Assembly (NCBI GenBank): GCA_963693365.1
Contig: CAVNZM010000004.1
Span: forward strand, 10,416,001-10,480,000
Origin: Amoebidium appalachense
Taxonomy: Eukaryota > Ichthyosporea
Direction of reading: 5' to 3'
Length of the DNA: 64,000 bases
Under the pieces are notes generated by a model. The model searched no databases, was not told the DNA's origin, and saw only the letters and a list, made by a program, of their open reading frames with translations. The position numbers were made by a program, and so were the translations under genes. This document shows positions 14,541 to 29,540 of the stretch, one piece after another. The stretch's first letter is position 1; each line of letters begins with the position of its first letter.

Positions 14541-15691
14541 GACGGGTGACCTACTCATGTTCAAGTGAAACAGTATCTGAGTTGGGTTTCGTTAACGAGG
14601 GGAATAGGTCGAAACTCGGGTACTGTGGATGACGTGGGCCCCCCCCTGAGGATGGGCTCTGCTTATTATGCATACTCTTTATGTATGGCTTGCATTCTGC
14701 ATCGTGTTATCCGTTTGTTCTTGTGTACTTCGTACTTTTTGACGCATTCAAACCCCCCCCCCCCCCCCCCCCCCCCCGAAAAGGGAAAAAAAAAAAAAAA
14801 AAAGATGAATTGCGAATGAATCTTCGTTGCTTCCAGGTCTTTTGCCTTCTACTCCATAACCCCCCTTCTCCATCTTAACACACATGCACACATACACACA
14901 AAAACACATCATCGTCGCCTGTACACCAAATAGGCACACCCCATTCACCCACTCCCCATACTCCACGCACAACCAACCCAGCCTGTAGCACATCCCCCTC
15001 TCCTCCTCCCCCCCCCCGTCGAAACTCGGGTACTGTGGATGACGTGGGCCCCCCCTGAGGATGGGCTCTGCTTATTATGCATACTCTTTATGTATGGCTT
15101 GCATTCTGCATCGTGTTATCCGTTTGTTCTTGTGTACTTCGTACTTTTTGACGCATTCAAACCCCCCCCCCCCCCCCCATTCACCCACTCCCCATACTCC
15201 ACGCACGACCAACCCAGCCTGTAGCACATCCCCCTCTTATCCCCCGCCCCCTCTCTTCCCAGGATGGGCTCTGCTTATTACGGATACTCTTTATGTAATT
15301 TGCACTCTGCAATATGTTGTCCGTCCTGAATGTGTGCTGTCTCATTTTAACTTCTCCCTCTTCCCCTCCCCCCTCCCCCCCACCCACCCACCCACCCCCC
15401 CCCCCCCCCCCCCCCCCCCTGTCCCCCCTTCACACACACAGCTGCATTCCCCCTTCTTGTTGAGATGATCCAGGCGCCGGACAGCCGTGAGGAAGACAAT
15501 GTGCATGCAACAGAGAATGCAATCAGTGCGGTGGGCAAGATGTGCCAGTTTGTGCCGGCCATGGACAGCGTATTGCCCCAGTGGCTCAGCTGGCTGCCCA
15601 TTGTGAACGACACGGAGGAGTCGGTGCAGTGCAATACCCTGCTGTGCAACCTGATCGAGAGGTGCTTGCATGCTGGTTTTAGCTGATCCTT

Positions 15692-15727
<36 letters not shown>

Positions 15728-15953
15728 ATGCTGGTTTTAGCTGATCCTTACCCCCCCCCCCCCCCCCCCCCCCCCCCCACCACCACCCCACCCCCTTCCC
15801 ACTCCCCCTCTCCTCTTCTTCTTTCCTTCGTTTTCCGTGCCCGGGGGGGGGGGGGGGGGGGGGGGGGGGGAAGCCAAAAGGCAACAACCATAACCAGCTT
15901 TGTACTGAAACCTCGCCATTGTCCTCCTCCCCCAATCACCCGATCCACATCTT

Positions 15954-15984
<31 letters not shown>

Positions 15985-16995
15985 ACGTTCCCCACCGGAT
16001 TGCTGAACAGATAGACACGCACACGGACACACCCACAGAAATCCCCCCCCCCCCCCCCCCTTTCCCACCTACCCACCCACCCGACCCCACCCCACTCCAC
16101 CCACATGCACACACACACACACAATCCACTCCAATCGCAATCTACAGTGCTTACACTGAAAACGGCCTCCACTCAAAACAAAGTCTTTGCAATCGTGTGA
16201 TTCGATCTAATAATTAAAGTTTGCTTTGGTCAGATTTCCGGGCGTATTGCCAGGAGTAAATTCAGGCTGCCATCCAATGGTATCGCAAATTCTGCCTGGT
16301 TTTGATTGGAGGCTGTTGTCAGTGCAAGCAGTGTAGTGCATTGTTGTAGGTTGTGAACATGAATTTCACACTCTATAGCACATTCTAACCCCCCCCCCCC
16401 CCCCCCCCCCCCTTCTTCCCCCCTCTCTAGCAACAATGCGCTTGTAGTTCGGCCCGAGCACATGCAACACATCGGCAAGGTGCTTGCGACTGTTGTGGCC
16501 ACAGACCTGGTGAAAGATGAGCATGACCTCAACGGCAGGGTGGTTAGGCTGCTACACCAGGTGGGTGTGCATGCGTGTGTTTGTGTGTTTGTGTGTTTGT
16601 GTGTGTGTGTGTGCTCCCCGACGGGGTGGGGGGGGTTGGGGGGGGGGGGTTAAGGGGCGTGGGAGGGGGGATGTAGGTAGGTATATATAGAATGTTGTCG
16701 GTTGGAGGGATGTTTTGTGGTGGTGGATGACTTTGCACGCGCCTGTGTGTGTGTGTGTGTGTGTGTGTGGATGGATGGTGGGGGGAGGGGGGGGGGGGGG
16801 GGGTCGAGATGTTCTTGGTTCTAACATCTTCGTTTCCCCCCCCTCCCCCCTCCCCCCCCCCCCCCCCCCTTTTTTTTTTTTTTTTTTTTTTCCTTTTCTT
16901 TTTCTTTTTTGCAGTTGGCTACGCACAGCCCTGACTCCCTCAACAGCTTGGATGACACACTGAAGCAAAAACTGCACCAGGTGCTGGCGGCATAG
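719..16995 (+). CDS. IPO5: Importin-5 (importin beta-3 / RanBP5 / Kap121 type), 5'-truncated, 23 exons
   Basis: Nuclear import receptor made of HEAT repeats; it carries ribosomal proteins, histones and other cargo through the nuclear pore and is released by Ran-GTP. Exons seen: 719-796, 1863-1980, 2404-2609, 3040-3141, 3784-3903, 4459-4632, 5135-5231, 5940-6073, 6626-6787, 7468-7756, 8151-8281, 8884-9016, 9561-9779, 10168-10233, 10964-11076, 11771-11882, 12491-12672, 13079-13171, 13722-13769, 14421-14499, 15442-15661, 16431-16560, 16915-16995 (stop TAG). Every junction agrees in phase, giving 1,028 codons plus stop, about what remains of the roughly 1,100-residue family after losing the first 50-60 residues. 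Diagnostic stretches: [58 protein letters not shown]. The acidic loop LDDDFDDNN (5135-5231) is kept. Introns are GT-AG except the AT-AC one at 9780-10167. The N-terminal exon(s) lie before position 1. Confidence 0.95.
1212..1391 (+). repeat. Dispersed repeat family A (diverged copy), poly-C end
   Basis: Shares GGTCGAAACTC, TGAGGATGGGCTCTGCTTAT, GCATACT, GTACTTCGTACT and GCATTCAAACCCCCC, in the same order, with copies near 14.6 and 15.0 kb. It lies in an IPO5 intron and ends in a C-run. Confidence 0.7.
1637..1790 (+). repeat. Tandem duplication (about 75 bp, C-rich)
   Basis: CCACCTGAGCGTGCTGTCCA, AATATCTAC, a C-run and CACGCGGCCCCCCTCACC occur twice in a row; the copies differ mainly in C-run length. 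Intronic in IPO5. Confidence 0.85.
1799..1862 (+). repeat. CA microsatellite forming a 3' splice site
   Basis: A pure CA run ends in CACAG immediately before IPO5 exon 1863-1980, so the repeat itself supplies the acceptor. Confidence 0.9.
3533..3682 (+). repeat. Dispersed repeat family B, copy 1
   Basis: About 150 bp shared with 4122-4275 and 11443-11600: GGCAGGTGTGGTGATGAAAA, CTGAGTATCTTCAACACTCT, TCCCACTGTGGTTTCGTTGA and ATCGA.TGGGTTTG. All three copies lie in IPO5 introns in sense orientation. Confidence 0.85.
4122..4275 (+). repeat. Dispersed repeat family B, copy 2
   Basis: Closest to copy 3; both read ATGTGTCAATGTATCAATCG near the end, where copy 1 has diverged. It is in the next IPO5 intron after copy 1. 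Confidence 0.85.
5716..5945 (+). repeat. 27-bp minisatellite made of copies of the exon-5940 3' splice site
   Basis: About eight or nine imperfect 27-bp copies, each with CCATAATAG followed by GCAACTA. The last copy is the real acceptor (AG at 5938-5939) plus the first bases of the exon beginning at 5940. Earlier copies carry the same AG but read GC AAC TAA (or TGA) in the frame of the upstream exon, so using one would give an early stop. Confidence 0.85.
6497..6601 (+). repeat. Dispersed repeat family A (partial copy)
   Basis: TTATGCATACTCTTCGTGTG, a TTTGCATCCTGCATTATGTT-type block, GCGTACTTCGT and CATTCTAACATCC before a C-run match the 3' two thirds of the family A consensus. Intronic in IPO5. 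Confidence 0.65.
9055..9133 (+). repeat. Dispersed repeat family A (3' half)
   Basis: From TGTATGGCTTGCATTCTGCA through GTACTTCGTACTTTTTGACG to CATTCAAAACCCCCCC it is nearly identical to the copies ending at 14777 and 15178. It sits just downstream of the donor at 9017. Confidence 0.85.
9151..9251 (+). repeat. Dispersed repeat family A (strongly diverged), long poly-C tail
   Basis: TTCTGCATGGTGTTGTAAG, TGTATTCTTGACACATTCTG and then more than 30 C form a degenerate version of the same 3' end, placed directly after another copy. Confidence 0.5.
9440..9522 (+). repeat. Tandem duplication of a G-run plus GGTTCGAACCTTG unit
   Basis: GGTTCGAACCTTG followed by AAACA.ATATCAAG occurs twice behind G-runs. 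GGTTCGAACC is palindromic and resembles a Pol III B box, but no A box is visible nearby. Confidence 0.7.
9780..10167 (+). other. AT-AC minor-spliceosome (U12-type) intron of IPO5
   Basis: No GT donor in the correct phase joins exon 9561-9779 to the next importin exon. An intron starting ATATCCAA and ending CCCACAC joins them exactly: the codon split G/GT gives FYFHDGVRLAAAA, matching the family's FYFHDGVRVAAAE. ATATCC is the U12 AT-AC donor core; TCCTTGAC at 10151-10158 matches the U12 branch site, with the branch A at 10157, 10 nt before the AC end. There is no polypyrimidine tract. Seen: donor, branch site, acceptor, phase. Inferred: that U12 machinery splices it. Confidence 0.85.
11443..11600 (+). 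repeat. Dispersed repeat family B, copy 3
   Basis: Same block order as copies 1 and 2, including TCGTTGAACCCACCTGCC and ATGTGTCAATGTATCAATCG. It lies seven kb downstream in the IPO5 intron 11077-11770. Confidence 0.85.
13174..13375 (+). repeat. Compound CA repeat with three ACGTACCATCACCACCACCA blocks
   Basis: Directly after the donor at 13172, CA runs are separated by three copies of the same 20-mer (near 13215, 13294 and 13333), a higher-order duplication of a compound microsatellite. Confidence 0.85.
14011..14110 (+). repeat. Tandem duplication (GCCTGTAAACAAACGTTCTC plus CT microsatellite)
   Basis: The unique 20-mer GCCTGTAAACAAACGTTCTC occurs at about 14011 and 14071, each followed by a CT tract. 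Intronic. Confidence 0.8.
14539..14777 (+). repeat. Dispersed repeat family A, longest copy
   Basis: Runs from GACGGGTGACCTACTC through GGTTTCGTTAACGAGGGG, GGTCGAAACTCGGG, TGAGGATGGGCTCTGC, TTATGCATACTCTTTATG, GTACTTCGTAC and GACGCATTCAAA into a C-run. It is the fullest copy and sets the order of the shared blocks. It lies in the IPO5 intron 14500-15441. Confidence 0.85.
15018..15178 (+). repeat. Dispersed repeat family A, near-identical second copy
   Basis: Almost base-for-base the same as 14606-14777, in the same intron and orientation, again ending GCATTCAAA plus a C-run. This points to recent duplication or very recent spread. Confidence 0.85.
15262..15351 (+). repeat. Dispersed repeat family A (partial, diverged)
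   Basis: AGGATGGGCTCTGCTTATTA, GATACTCTTTATGTAATTTG and TGTTGTCCG match the central part; the 3' end has decayed (TGTGTGCTGTCTCATTTTAA). Confidence 0.65.
15667..15778 (+). repeat. Tandem duplication right after an IPO5 donor
   Basis: CATGCTGGTTTTAGCTGATC, CTTA and a long C-run occur twice starting 6 nt after the exon end at 15661. Donor-proximal intron sequence has been duplicated. Confidence 0.85.
16331..16412 (+). repeat. Dispersed repeat family A (degenerate), poly-C end
   Basis: GTAGTGCATTGTTGTAGG and GCACATTCTAACCCCC resemble the decayed copy at 9151-9251; the C-run runs into the acceptor region of exon 16431. Confidence 0.4.
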
Positions 16996-17256
16996 GTTAT
17001 CTACTGGTTATCTCAGTATATATGTTATCTCAGTATATATAAGTACTTGAGGCCTAGGTTATTCATAGAATATTTCGGTATTATGGCTGCTATAGGTGCA
17101 CTGCATGTACATTAGTCGAGTATGAGTATGCTAACCACAATTTTCACCGACAGTGTTTAATTCATGGGCTATCTAATGCCCCTTTCGGTTTCTTGAGATC
17201 TTTGCTGTTGACTGGTTTTTTTTGTTTGTTTCTATAACTATATTTATATTGTTTCC

Positions 17257-17291
<35 letters not shown>

Positions 17292-17542
17292 GGGGGGGGG
17301 GGGGGGGGTTAAAGTTAGAGCCACCATCAGGGATTGTATCCCAGAGATATTTTGCAGGGTGTACTCATGTTGATGTCGATGTGTGGCAACATGAAATTGC
17401 AGCAGTCTATCCACCGTATATCTAAAGCCACGTGTGGTGGGTGCTGCGTGTGCTCATACATCAATCATTTCTCTAACTCTTTTTTTTGCTTTTTTTTTTT
17501 TTTGCTGGGGCGGGGAGAGGTATTAAAAATGGTGGTGGTGGT

Positions 17543-17573
<31 letters not shown>

Positions 17574-18190
17574 TTCCCCATTTTGATTGTTGCATTTAAA
17601 ATTTCATGACATGCAGACCGGTTTGGTTTGTTTTCAAATATGTGGGCAGGCCCGGTGCCTGTTTGATGAATACAGGCATAACATGACGTTAACAAATTTT
17701 CGTGAGAGTACAGAACACGGTTGACCCCCCCCCCCCCCCCCCCCCCTCTACTACTACTACTACTACTCCTTCCCTCCGAGCTCTTCGAATTCCCCTCTGG
17801 TGCACCACCACGCATGTACAAGCCTACGCAAAAACACACATCACACGTCATGTACATGTGTACAAGGTCATGTGCTGGCAGTACTCGCTAGTATACGTAT
17901 GCCAACAACCAACCCAAGTCGGCCACACACACAACACACTGTCACCAATATACCCTTCAAATTCCAACATCCACTGCCAGTTTTTATTCCGCAGCTTAGG
18001 TACCCCAGGCTAAAACACAATGTACTCCGTCACATGGCATCACCCGCTAAGACAGGCGTGAATGGAATGTAGTAGGCCCATCTAGAACTATCCAACCTGT
18101 TCTCGCAATATGGTGCAACAGGTGCCCCATTATTGAAATCGTAGATACATGTATATACACTGACCACACCCCCACGCTGTCTGCCCGGCA
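16996..18190 (+). other. 3' flank / probable 3' UTR of IPO5
   Basis: No coding region recognised. Short direct repeats GTTATCTCAGTATATAT occur just after the stop. A possible polyadenylation signal ATTAAA at 17522-17527 is followed by a GGT/G-rich tract of the kind often found downstream of cleavage sites. T-runs and G-runs fill much of the rest. Confidence 0.35.
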
Positions 18191-18198
18191 ATGTCATA

Positions 18199-18639
18199 GT
18201 GCACGGCATGATACACCTGCTTGCACTGCCATGTGTTATGTTCCTTAGGCAACACCGTACTGATCATTATCGCTTTTTGGGAGCTTTGGCAGGATACATT
18301 TCTCCTCCTGTACGTATGAATACCACCCTAGTAGATAAGTCTGTATGGTGCTCTGATGTTGATATTGCCTGGGCAGTTGTGCAGTGGCGCTGTAATTCTT
18401 GTTTTCATCGCCGCTGGTGCCACTTTTGTGCTGAACTTTTTAATCGCAAGCATGTTGATAGGTGTGGGTTTTTATGTCGCGTTTTACCTCTTTCCCTATG
18501 GGTGTCTGCTACACTAGCTGGCAATGTGAACACTTTAGACTTTTTGTTGAATTCTGTTGGTCGTCACATTGAGTATTTATATGATTTTCACACAGTGTTC
18601 AGGTATCTCAGTATGCACTTGTTACTGGATAACTCGTGA
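18199..18639 (+). CDS. Uncharacterised uninterrupted ORF (146 codons), possibly only 3' UTR
   Basis: Open from an ATG to TGA with no low-complexity sequence, Cys/Trp-containing and mildly hydrophobic. No family recognised. An AATAAA at 18692-18697 follows, and an A-rich run starts 9 nt after it. It could be a small single-exon gene, a retroposed copy (genomic A-run after a poly-A signal), or chance open frame in a long IPO5 3' UTR. Composition alone does not decide. Confidence 0.2.
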   Translation: MHGMIHLLALPCVMFLRQHRTDHYRFLGALAGYISPPVRMNTTLVDKSVWCSDVDIAWAVVQWRCNSCFHRRWCHFCAELFNRKHVDRCGFLCRVLPLSLWVSATLAGNVNTLDFLLNSVGRHIEYLYDFHTVFRYLSMHLLLDNS

Positions 18640-18691
18640 AGTTTTTATTGTCTTCTCAGTATGCCGTGCATACTTGCATATCTTTCCGTCG

Positions 18692-18719
18692 AATAAATCC
18701 AGTCAAAGAAAAAAAAAAA
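18692..18719 (+). terminator. Candidate poly-A signal with genomic A-run
   Basis: AATAAA at 18692-18697 and an A-rich run at 18705-18719. It may end the IPO5 transcript or the 18199 ORF, or be the tail of a retrocopy. Confidence 0.35.
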
Positions 18720-18902
18720 TTTACCAACTTCTATCACGTGTGTATCTACAAATGTTGATATCTTGGTGTGGATTGAGCTGGCGGATGGGGTACCCGTACA
18801 CGTGCTAAATTGCCCTGAACGAAAGTTCCCCGGGTCGCGACATTCGGGATATCCTGTAAATTGCACGCCACTGCATTTTTTTAATATTTTTTTTATAATG
18901 AC

Positions 18903-18908
18903 TTTATT
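18903..18908 (-). terminator. Poly-A signal of the EGF gene
   Basis: AATAAA on the minus strand, about 92 nt past the stop at 19000. Confidence 0.45.
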
Positions 18909-18931
18909 GATATGCTCAGCAAAATAGAAGG

Positions 18932-18980
18932 CATCGAGATATCACCGATATCTCCATCGAGATATCACCGATATCTCGGA
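18932..18980. repeat. Two tandem perfect hairpins (GAGATATC-ACC-GATATCTC)
   Basis: A 23-bp unit is repeated twice (18936-18954 and 18959-18977); each has 8-bp perfect inverted arms around a 3-nt loop. It lies just after the stop codon of the minus-strand EGF gene, within its presumed 3' UTR. Confidence 0.8.
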
Positions 18981-18999
18981 GAAGAAAATATAAAAGCCC

Positions 19000-19378
19000 T
19001 CACTCTCGGATACGGAGGAGATAACGACTTAAATAATCATACACCCTAGAAAACTCGTTTTCGCTTTCGGTTACTTCTCTCTGACCGTTCGTAGTGTCAA
19101 TTTTCACAGTCAGTTGTCCAACGACTATCTCTGTAATTGTAACGGTACCTGCAGGGTTGCTCTGGCCGTACAAACCGCAAAAATCTATTGGTTGGCACGT
19201 CTTCCCGTCGCCGGTGAATCCGGAAGAACACGTGCAGGTGTAAGAGCCAATCGTATTGGTGCACGTGGCTTGAGCGGCGCACACGTGTATGTTGCTAGAA
19301 CATTCGTTCACATCTTCACACTGCCCGTGTGTGTTGCCATAGAAGCCGGTGTTGCAGTCACACACCTCGGCTTGGTCA
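19000..19378 (-). CDS. Terminal exon of a calcium-binding EGF-domain protein
   Basis: Extracellular protein module. The exon starts after an acceptor (AG at 19380-19379 on the minus strand) and ends in a stop at 19000-19002. It encodes the end of one EGF repeat (CDCNTGFYGNTHGQC), then a full calcium-binding EGF with the DVNEC start, six cysteines and the CTNTIGSYTC segment that carries the Asn-hydroxylation/calcium-ligand pattern, ending CSSGFTGDGKTC. A tail of about 55 residues with TVTITEIVVGQLTVKI has no membrane anchor, suggesting secretion or matrix location. A poly-A signal follows. Upstream exons were not confidently found; 22029-22121 may be one. Which EGF family this is cannot be told from one exon. 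Confidence 0.75.
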
Positions 19379-19979
19379 CTGCATGAAATTGGGTTTATGA
19401 ACAGCGTTAGATAAAGACTTAGTACAGCGTGGGCATTTGTGTGCATGTGTTTGTGTGTGCGCGTGTTTGTGTGTGTGCACGTGTGCACGCGTGCCTGTGC
19501 GTGTGTTTGTGAAGTTGTGCTTATTTCTAGTGCTATGTCCTCGGTAGGTGTTAGCTATGTGCGAATGCAGTGCGTGCGTTTGAGTATGAGCGTGGATGTG
19601 TGCGTGCGTGTGCGTACACGTCTGCACAATACATGCACATGCATCACGTGAGCATGTAGGCATTTGAGCTTTCTTGTGTCACTGACAGACACTCTGTGTG
19701 TGCTTGTTACCATCACTGCAAACCGTGTGTGTGTGTTGGTATGTAGATCGCTTTTTTGTGTGTGTGTGGTACATAGCGACGTTAAGAAGGCAAGAGTGCA
19801 TGAGCAAGCATAGAAACGGCGGCGGAGGGTTGTTAGGAGCACTAAGTCATATTTCATCAGAAAGACAGGTTTGCTGTTTCTTTCCTCGGTTGTGGTGATT
19901 GTTTACTTAGTGCAGGATTGAGGGGCGGGGAGAGGGGAGAGGGAAAGAATGACGTGAGGAAAGGGCCGGGGAGGAGGGC

Positions 19980-20237
19980 AGGGGGGGGGAGAGAGAGAGA
20001 GAGAGAGTTTGAGATAGAGAGAGATAGAGAGAGAAGAGAGAGAAGAGAGAGAGAGTGCTTCGGGAGAGAGGGGGGGGGGGGAGGGGGGGGGGGGGGGGGG
20101 GGAGAGAGAGAGAGAGACAGAGAGAGAGAGAAGAAAGGGAGAGATTCTCGGAGGGAGAGGTGGGAGAGAGAGAGAGAGAGAGATCGAGAAGCGAGGGGGG
20201 GGGGGGGGGAGAGAGAGAGAGGGGCGGGAGGGGGGGG

Positions 20238-20280
<43 letters not shown>

Positions 20281-20481
20281 GGAGCCTCGGGAGGGAGGTA
20301 GGGAGGGAGGGAGGGAGGGAGAGAGGGGGGGATGGAGGCCCAGGGGTAGGGTGGGGTGTATGTGTGTGACAGGGGAGGGCAAGGAGGGGGTGGGGGGAGG
20401 GGGAAGGGGGGGGGGGGGGGGGGGGGGGAGTGTGTGTGTGTGTGTGTAAGAGGGAGAGAGAGAGGGGGGGAGGGGGGGGGG

Positions 20482-20525
<44 letters not shown>

Positions 20526-20600
20526 GAGGGAGGGAGGGAGGGAGGGAGGGGAGCTCGAGAGAGAGAGAGAGAAAGAGTGGGGAGAGCCTGAGAGAGACTC
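19980..20600 (+). repeat. GA- and G-rich purine tract block
   Basis: About 600 bp of almost pure purines on the plus strand (GA microsatellites alternating with G-runs). A CT/poly-C block at 21020-21456 is its pyrimidine counterpart. Presumably intronic in the EGF gene. Confidence 0.8.
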
Positions 20601-20890
20601 TATAGAGGAGAATATATTCTGCTTTAAGTTTTGCAAAGCATAATTATTCTGCTCAAGGCAGCAGATTCTATGAGCTTGCTCATTGATTACAAGCCAAATT
20701 ACTCGGCTTTCTGCAGAATCACTCTGCTTTTTGCAGAATAACTCTGAGTTTGAATAATTGTCTTTGCACCTATTCTAGCTGCCACTGCTGAATACTTCTG
20801 TTTTTAAAATTTGCTGATTATTCTGCTTTTTGCAAAATTTCAAGCTGGCATAGTTCAGCTTGCAGCAAATTGATTCTGCTGATGTGCAAC
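20600..20890 (+). repeat. Degenerate ATTCTGC...GCAGAAT inverted-repeat cluster
   Basis: Several short hairpin-like units such as CTCTGCTTTTTGCAGAAT and TTCTGCTTTTTGCAAAAT occur in about 290 bp, following a long GA/G tract. Nothing coding. Confidence 0.55.
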
Positions 20891-21287
20891 TTAAACCATT
20901 CTAGAAGACCTCCACCCCCCCCCCCCCCCCCTGCCCCCCACCCACCCACCCACCCACAACAGACACATTTATGTTGAAAATTGTGTTAGTACATACTTGA
21001 TCATCACATGTACATTGTCCCCCTCCCCCCCCCCCCCCCCCCCCCTTCCCCCCTCTCAGTCTGGGTTCTCCCCCCCCCCCCCCCCCCTCTCCCCTCCCCC
21101 CCCCCCCCCTTCCCCCCTCTCAGTCTGGGTCCTCCCCCCCCCCCTCCCCCCCCTCTCCCCCCCCCCCCCCCCCCCCCACCCACCCACCCACCCAGTGGCA
21201 CCCACCCACCTACTCTTCACCCTTGGGCCACTCCCCCGGTTTCGGACTGCCAAAACTTTGAGATAACGGTACCCTCTCTCTCTCTCT

Positions 21288-21342
<55 letters not shown>

Positions 21343-22028
21343 CCTCTCTCCCTCTCTCCCTCTTTCTCTCTATCTCTCTCTCTCCCCCCCCCCCCCCCCT
21401 CTCTCGCCCTCTCCCTCCCCCTCCCCTCCCCCCCCCCCCCCCCCCCCCCCCCCCCGTAGCTTTTAAAGGCCTTTTAAGGGTTAAACTTTAGAGGCAAGAA
21501 AGATGGGATGCCTGATTTAAGAGTGCTTTGCTTAGGCGAGATATCATTTTGATTCGTAATAACCAACTAGCTGCAGTGCTCTGTTCATCTAGTCATTGTG
21601 TGAAACCCAAAGCACAGTGAGGAAAGGGGCGGTGAACGGTTGACTTAGTGGCCTCAGTGCACGTGACACGTGCATTTCAACACAAATCAATTTTTGTAGT
21701 AGGTACGGTATAAGTAGTTCCACAAACAGTCACGTAGGTTATAACTTCATTGCACACATGTACACACCGTGTGGCACACATGCGTTGCCACACGTTTATG
21801 TACCGGCACACACATATACGTTGAGCATAATTTAACACCGTGCACACAGTCACTGTTATTTACACACACACATACACAGATACACTATGATAAACACGCA
21901 CGTGCACACACACCTTGAACCACACTACAGACACAGGCACATGCGTGTAGCCACACGCAGACATACGGACATATGTGCAGATACACGAACACACGTGTCG
22001 TGATCACTGCCATGGCAAACTGTGACAC

Positions 22029-22121
22029 CTGTACACTTGCACGGAACCTTGTTTTCCTGGTTAATTGCGAATCGGGCTCCTCTCATTTCGGAAAAGCCTG
22101 CCAATAGCTTTATTGGGATTT
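22029..22121 (-). CDS. Possible upstream exon of the EGF gene
   Basis: A 93-nt minus-strand stretch between a TTATAG acceptor and a G/GTGTCA donor. It has phase 1 on both sides, as is usual for extracellular modules, and encodes EIPIKLLAGFSEMRG and, further on, VPCKCTG. It is one of few open, non-repetitive stretches in the interval. The downstream EGF exon starts in another phase, so a further exon would be needed. Low confidence. Confidence 0.3.
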
Positions 22122-22476
22122 CTATAACAGAAAATGTCAAAACACGGAGAATCAAACACACATCACACATCACTTCTACAACGATTCCAAAGAACAGTTA
22201 TATATCCAGCTTCAATTGAATCACTTACTGCGGTATTGTATTCTTGCCTAGCCAACACAGACACGTATTATACCTAGCTTGGGCGTCATTCACCACAAGA
22301 TTCCATAGAGACACGTATATCTACTTTTACTTTTAATCTCTAGACTCAAGACGATTCAAATTTTACTTCGCGCGGCTATCTACCTATAGAATTACTCTCA
22401 TACAACAAGTCCTGCCAATACAACATCATATATCCACACATTATTACTGCTGATCCGTCTAAACAACCAAGAAGGT

Positions 22477-22632
<156 letters not shown>

Positions 22633-22756
22633 GTGTTTTTTTTGTTTTTTTTTTTTTTTTTTTTTTTTTTTGGGGGGGGGGGGGAGCAAGAAAGAAAGAG
22701 AGCAAGAGAGGTAGAGATGAGAAAAATTGAGAGATTCCAAGCGTAAGGAGAAATGG

Positions 22757-22789
<33 letters not shown>

Positions 22790-22800
22790 TGAGCACAACA

Positions 22801-28998
<6,198 letters not shown>

Positions 28999-29540
28999 CT
29001 CTGACTCACTGAGGGGGCGGCCTCGGAGCCACTGCCACACCATCAAGCTCACACACGCACACAAAAACATCTACACACACACACTCGGTTGCGCACACAT
29101 ATGCGTATACTCGCGCACATTAATTCACACACCACTATTTACACACACATATGCATGTGCACCGGTAGTACTACCATACGTATACTAATACATAGTACTA
29201 TGCACGTCACCACGTAGACTACTACTACCATATGGGTCAGCACAATATACTGTAAGGTATACGCGTATATATACCTATTAATGCATTGTGTTGGCAATTC
29301 ACATGGGTGCAGATGCGCATGTAGTCACAATTACACACTATATCAAACATAAACACCGTACTGACACATACGTATACTAATCACAACACCCACCCACATT
29401 TATTGCTGTCACACAAGCCGCGAGCAGGCACACGTTGGGCATGATCATGATAGCTACAAGTATGAATACTAATTACATAGTTGCCCTTTATGAAATCAAA
29501 TCAAAACTTGAAGCGTGGTCATCGTAATGGAGCTCGAGAG
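28999..29540. other. Spacer between two minus-strand genes
   Basis: No exon supported. AC-rich, with a minus-strand AATAAA at 29399-29404, about 145 nt past the stop of the membrane-protein gene at 29549, likely its poly-A signal. The left part should hold the promoter of the Myb gene. Confidence 0.4.
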
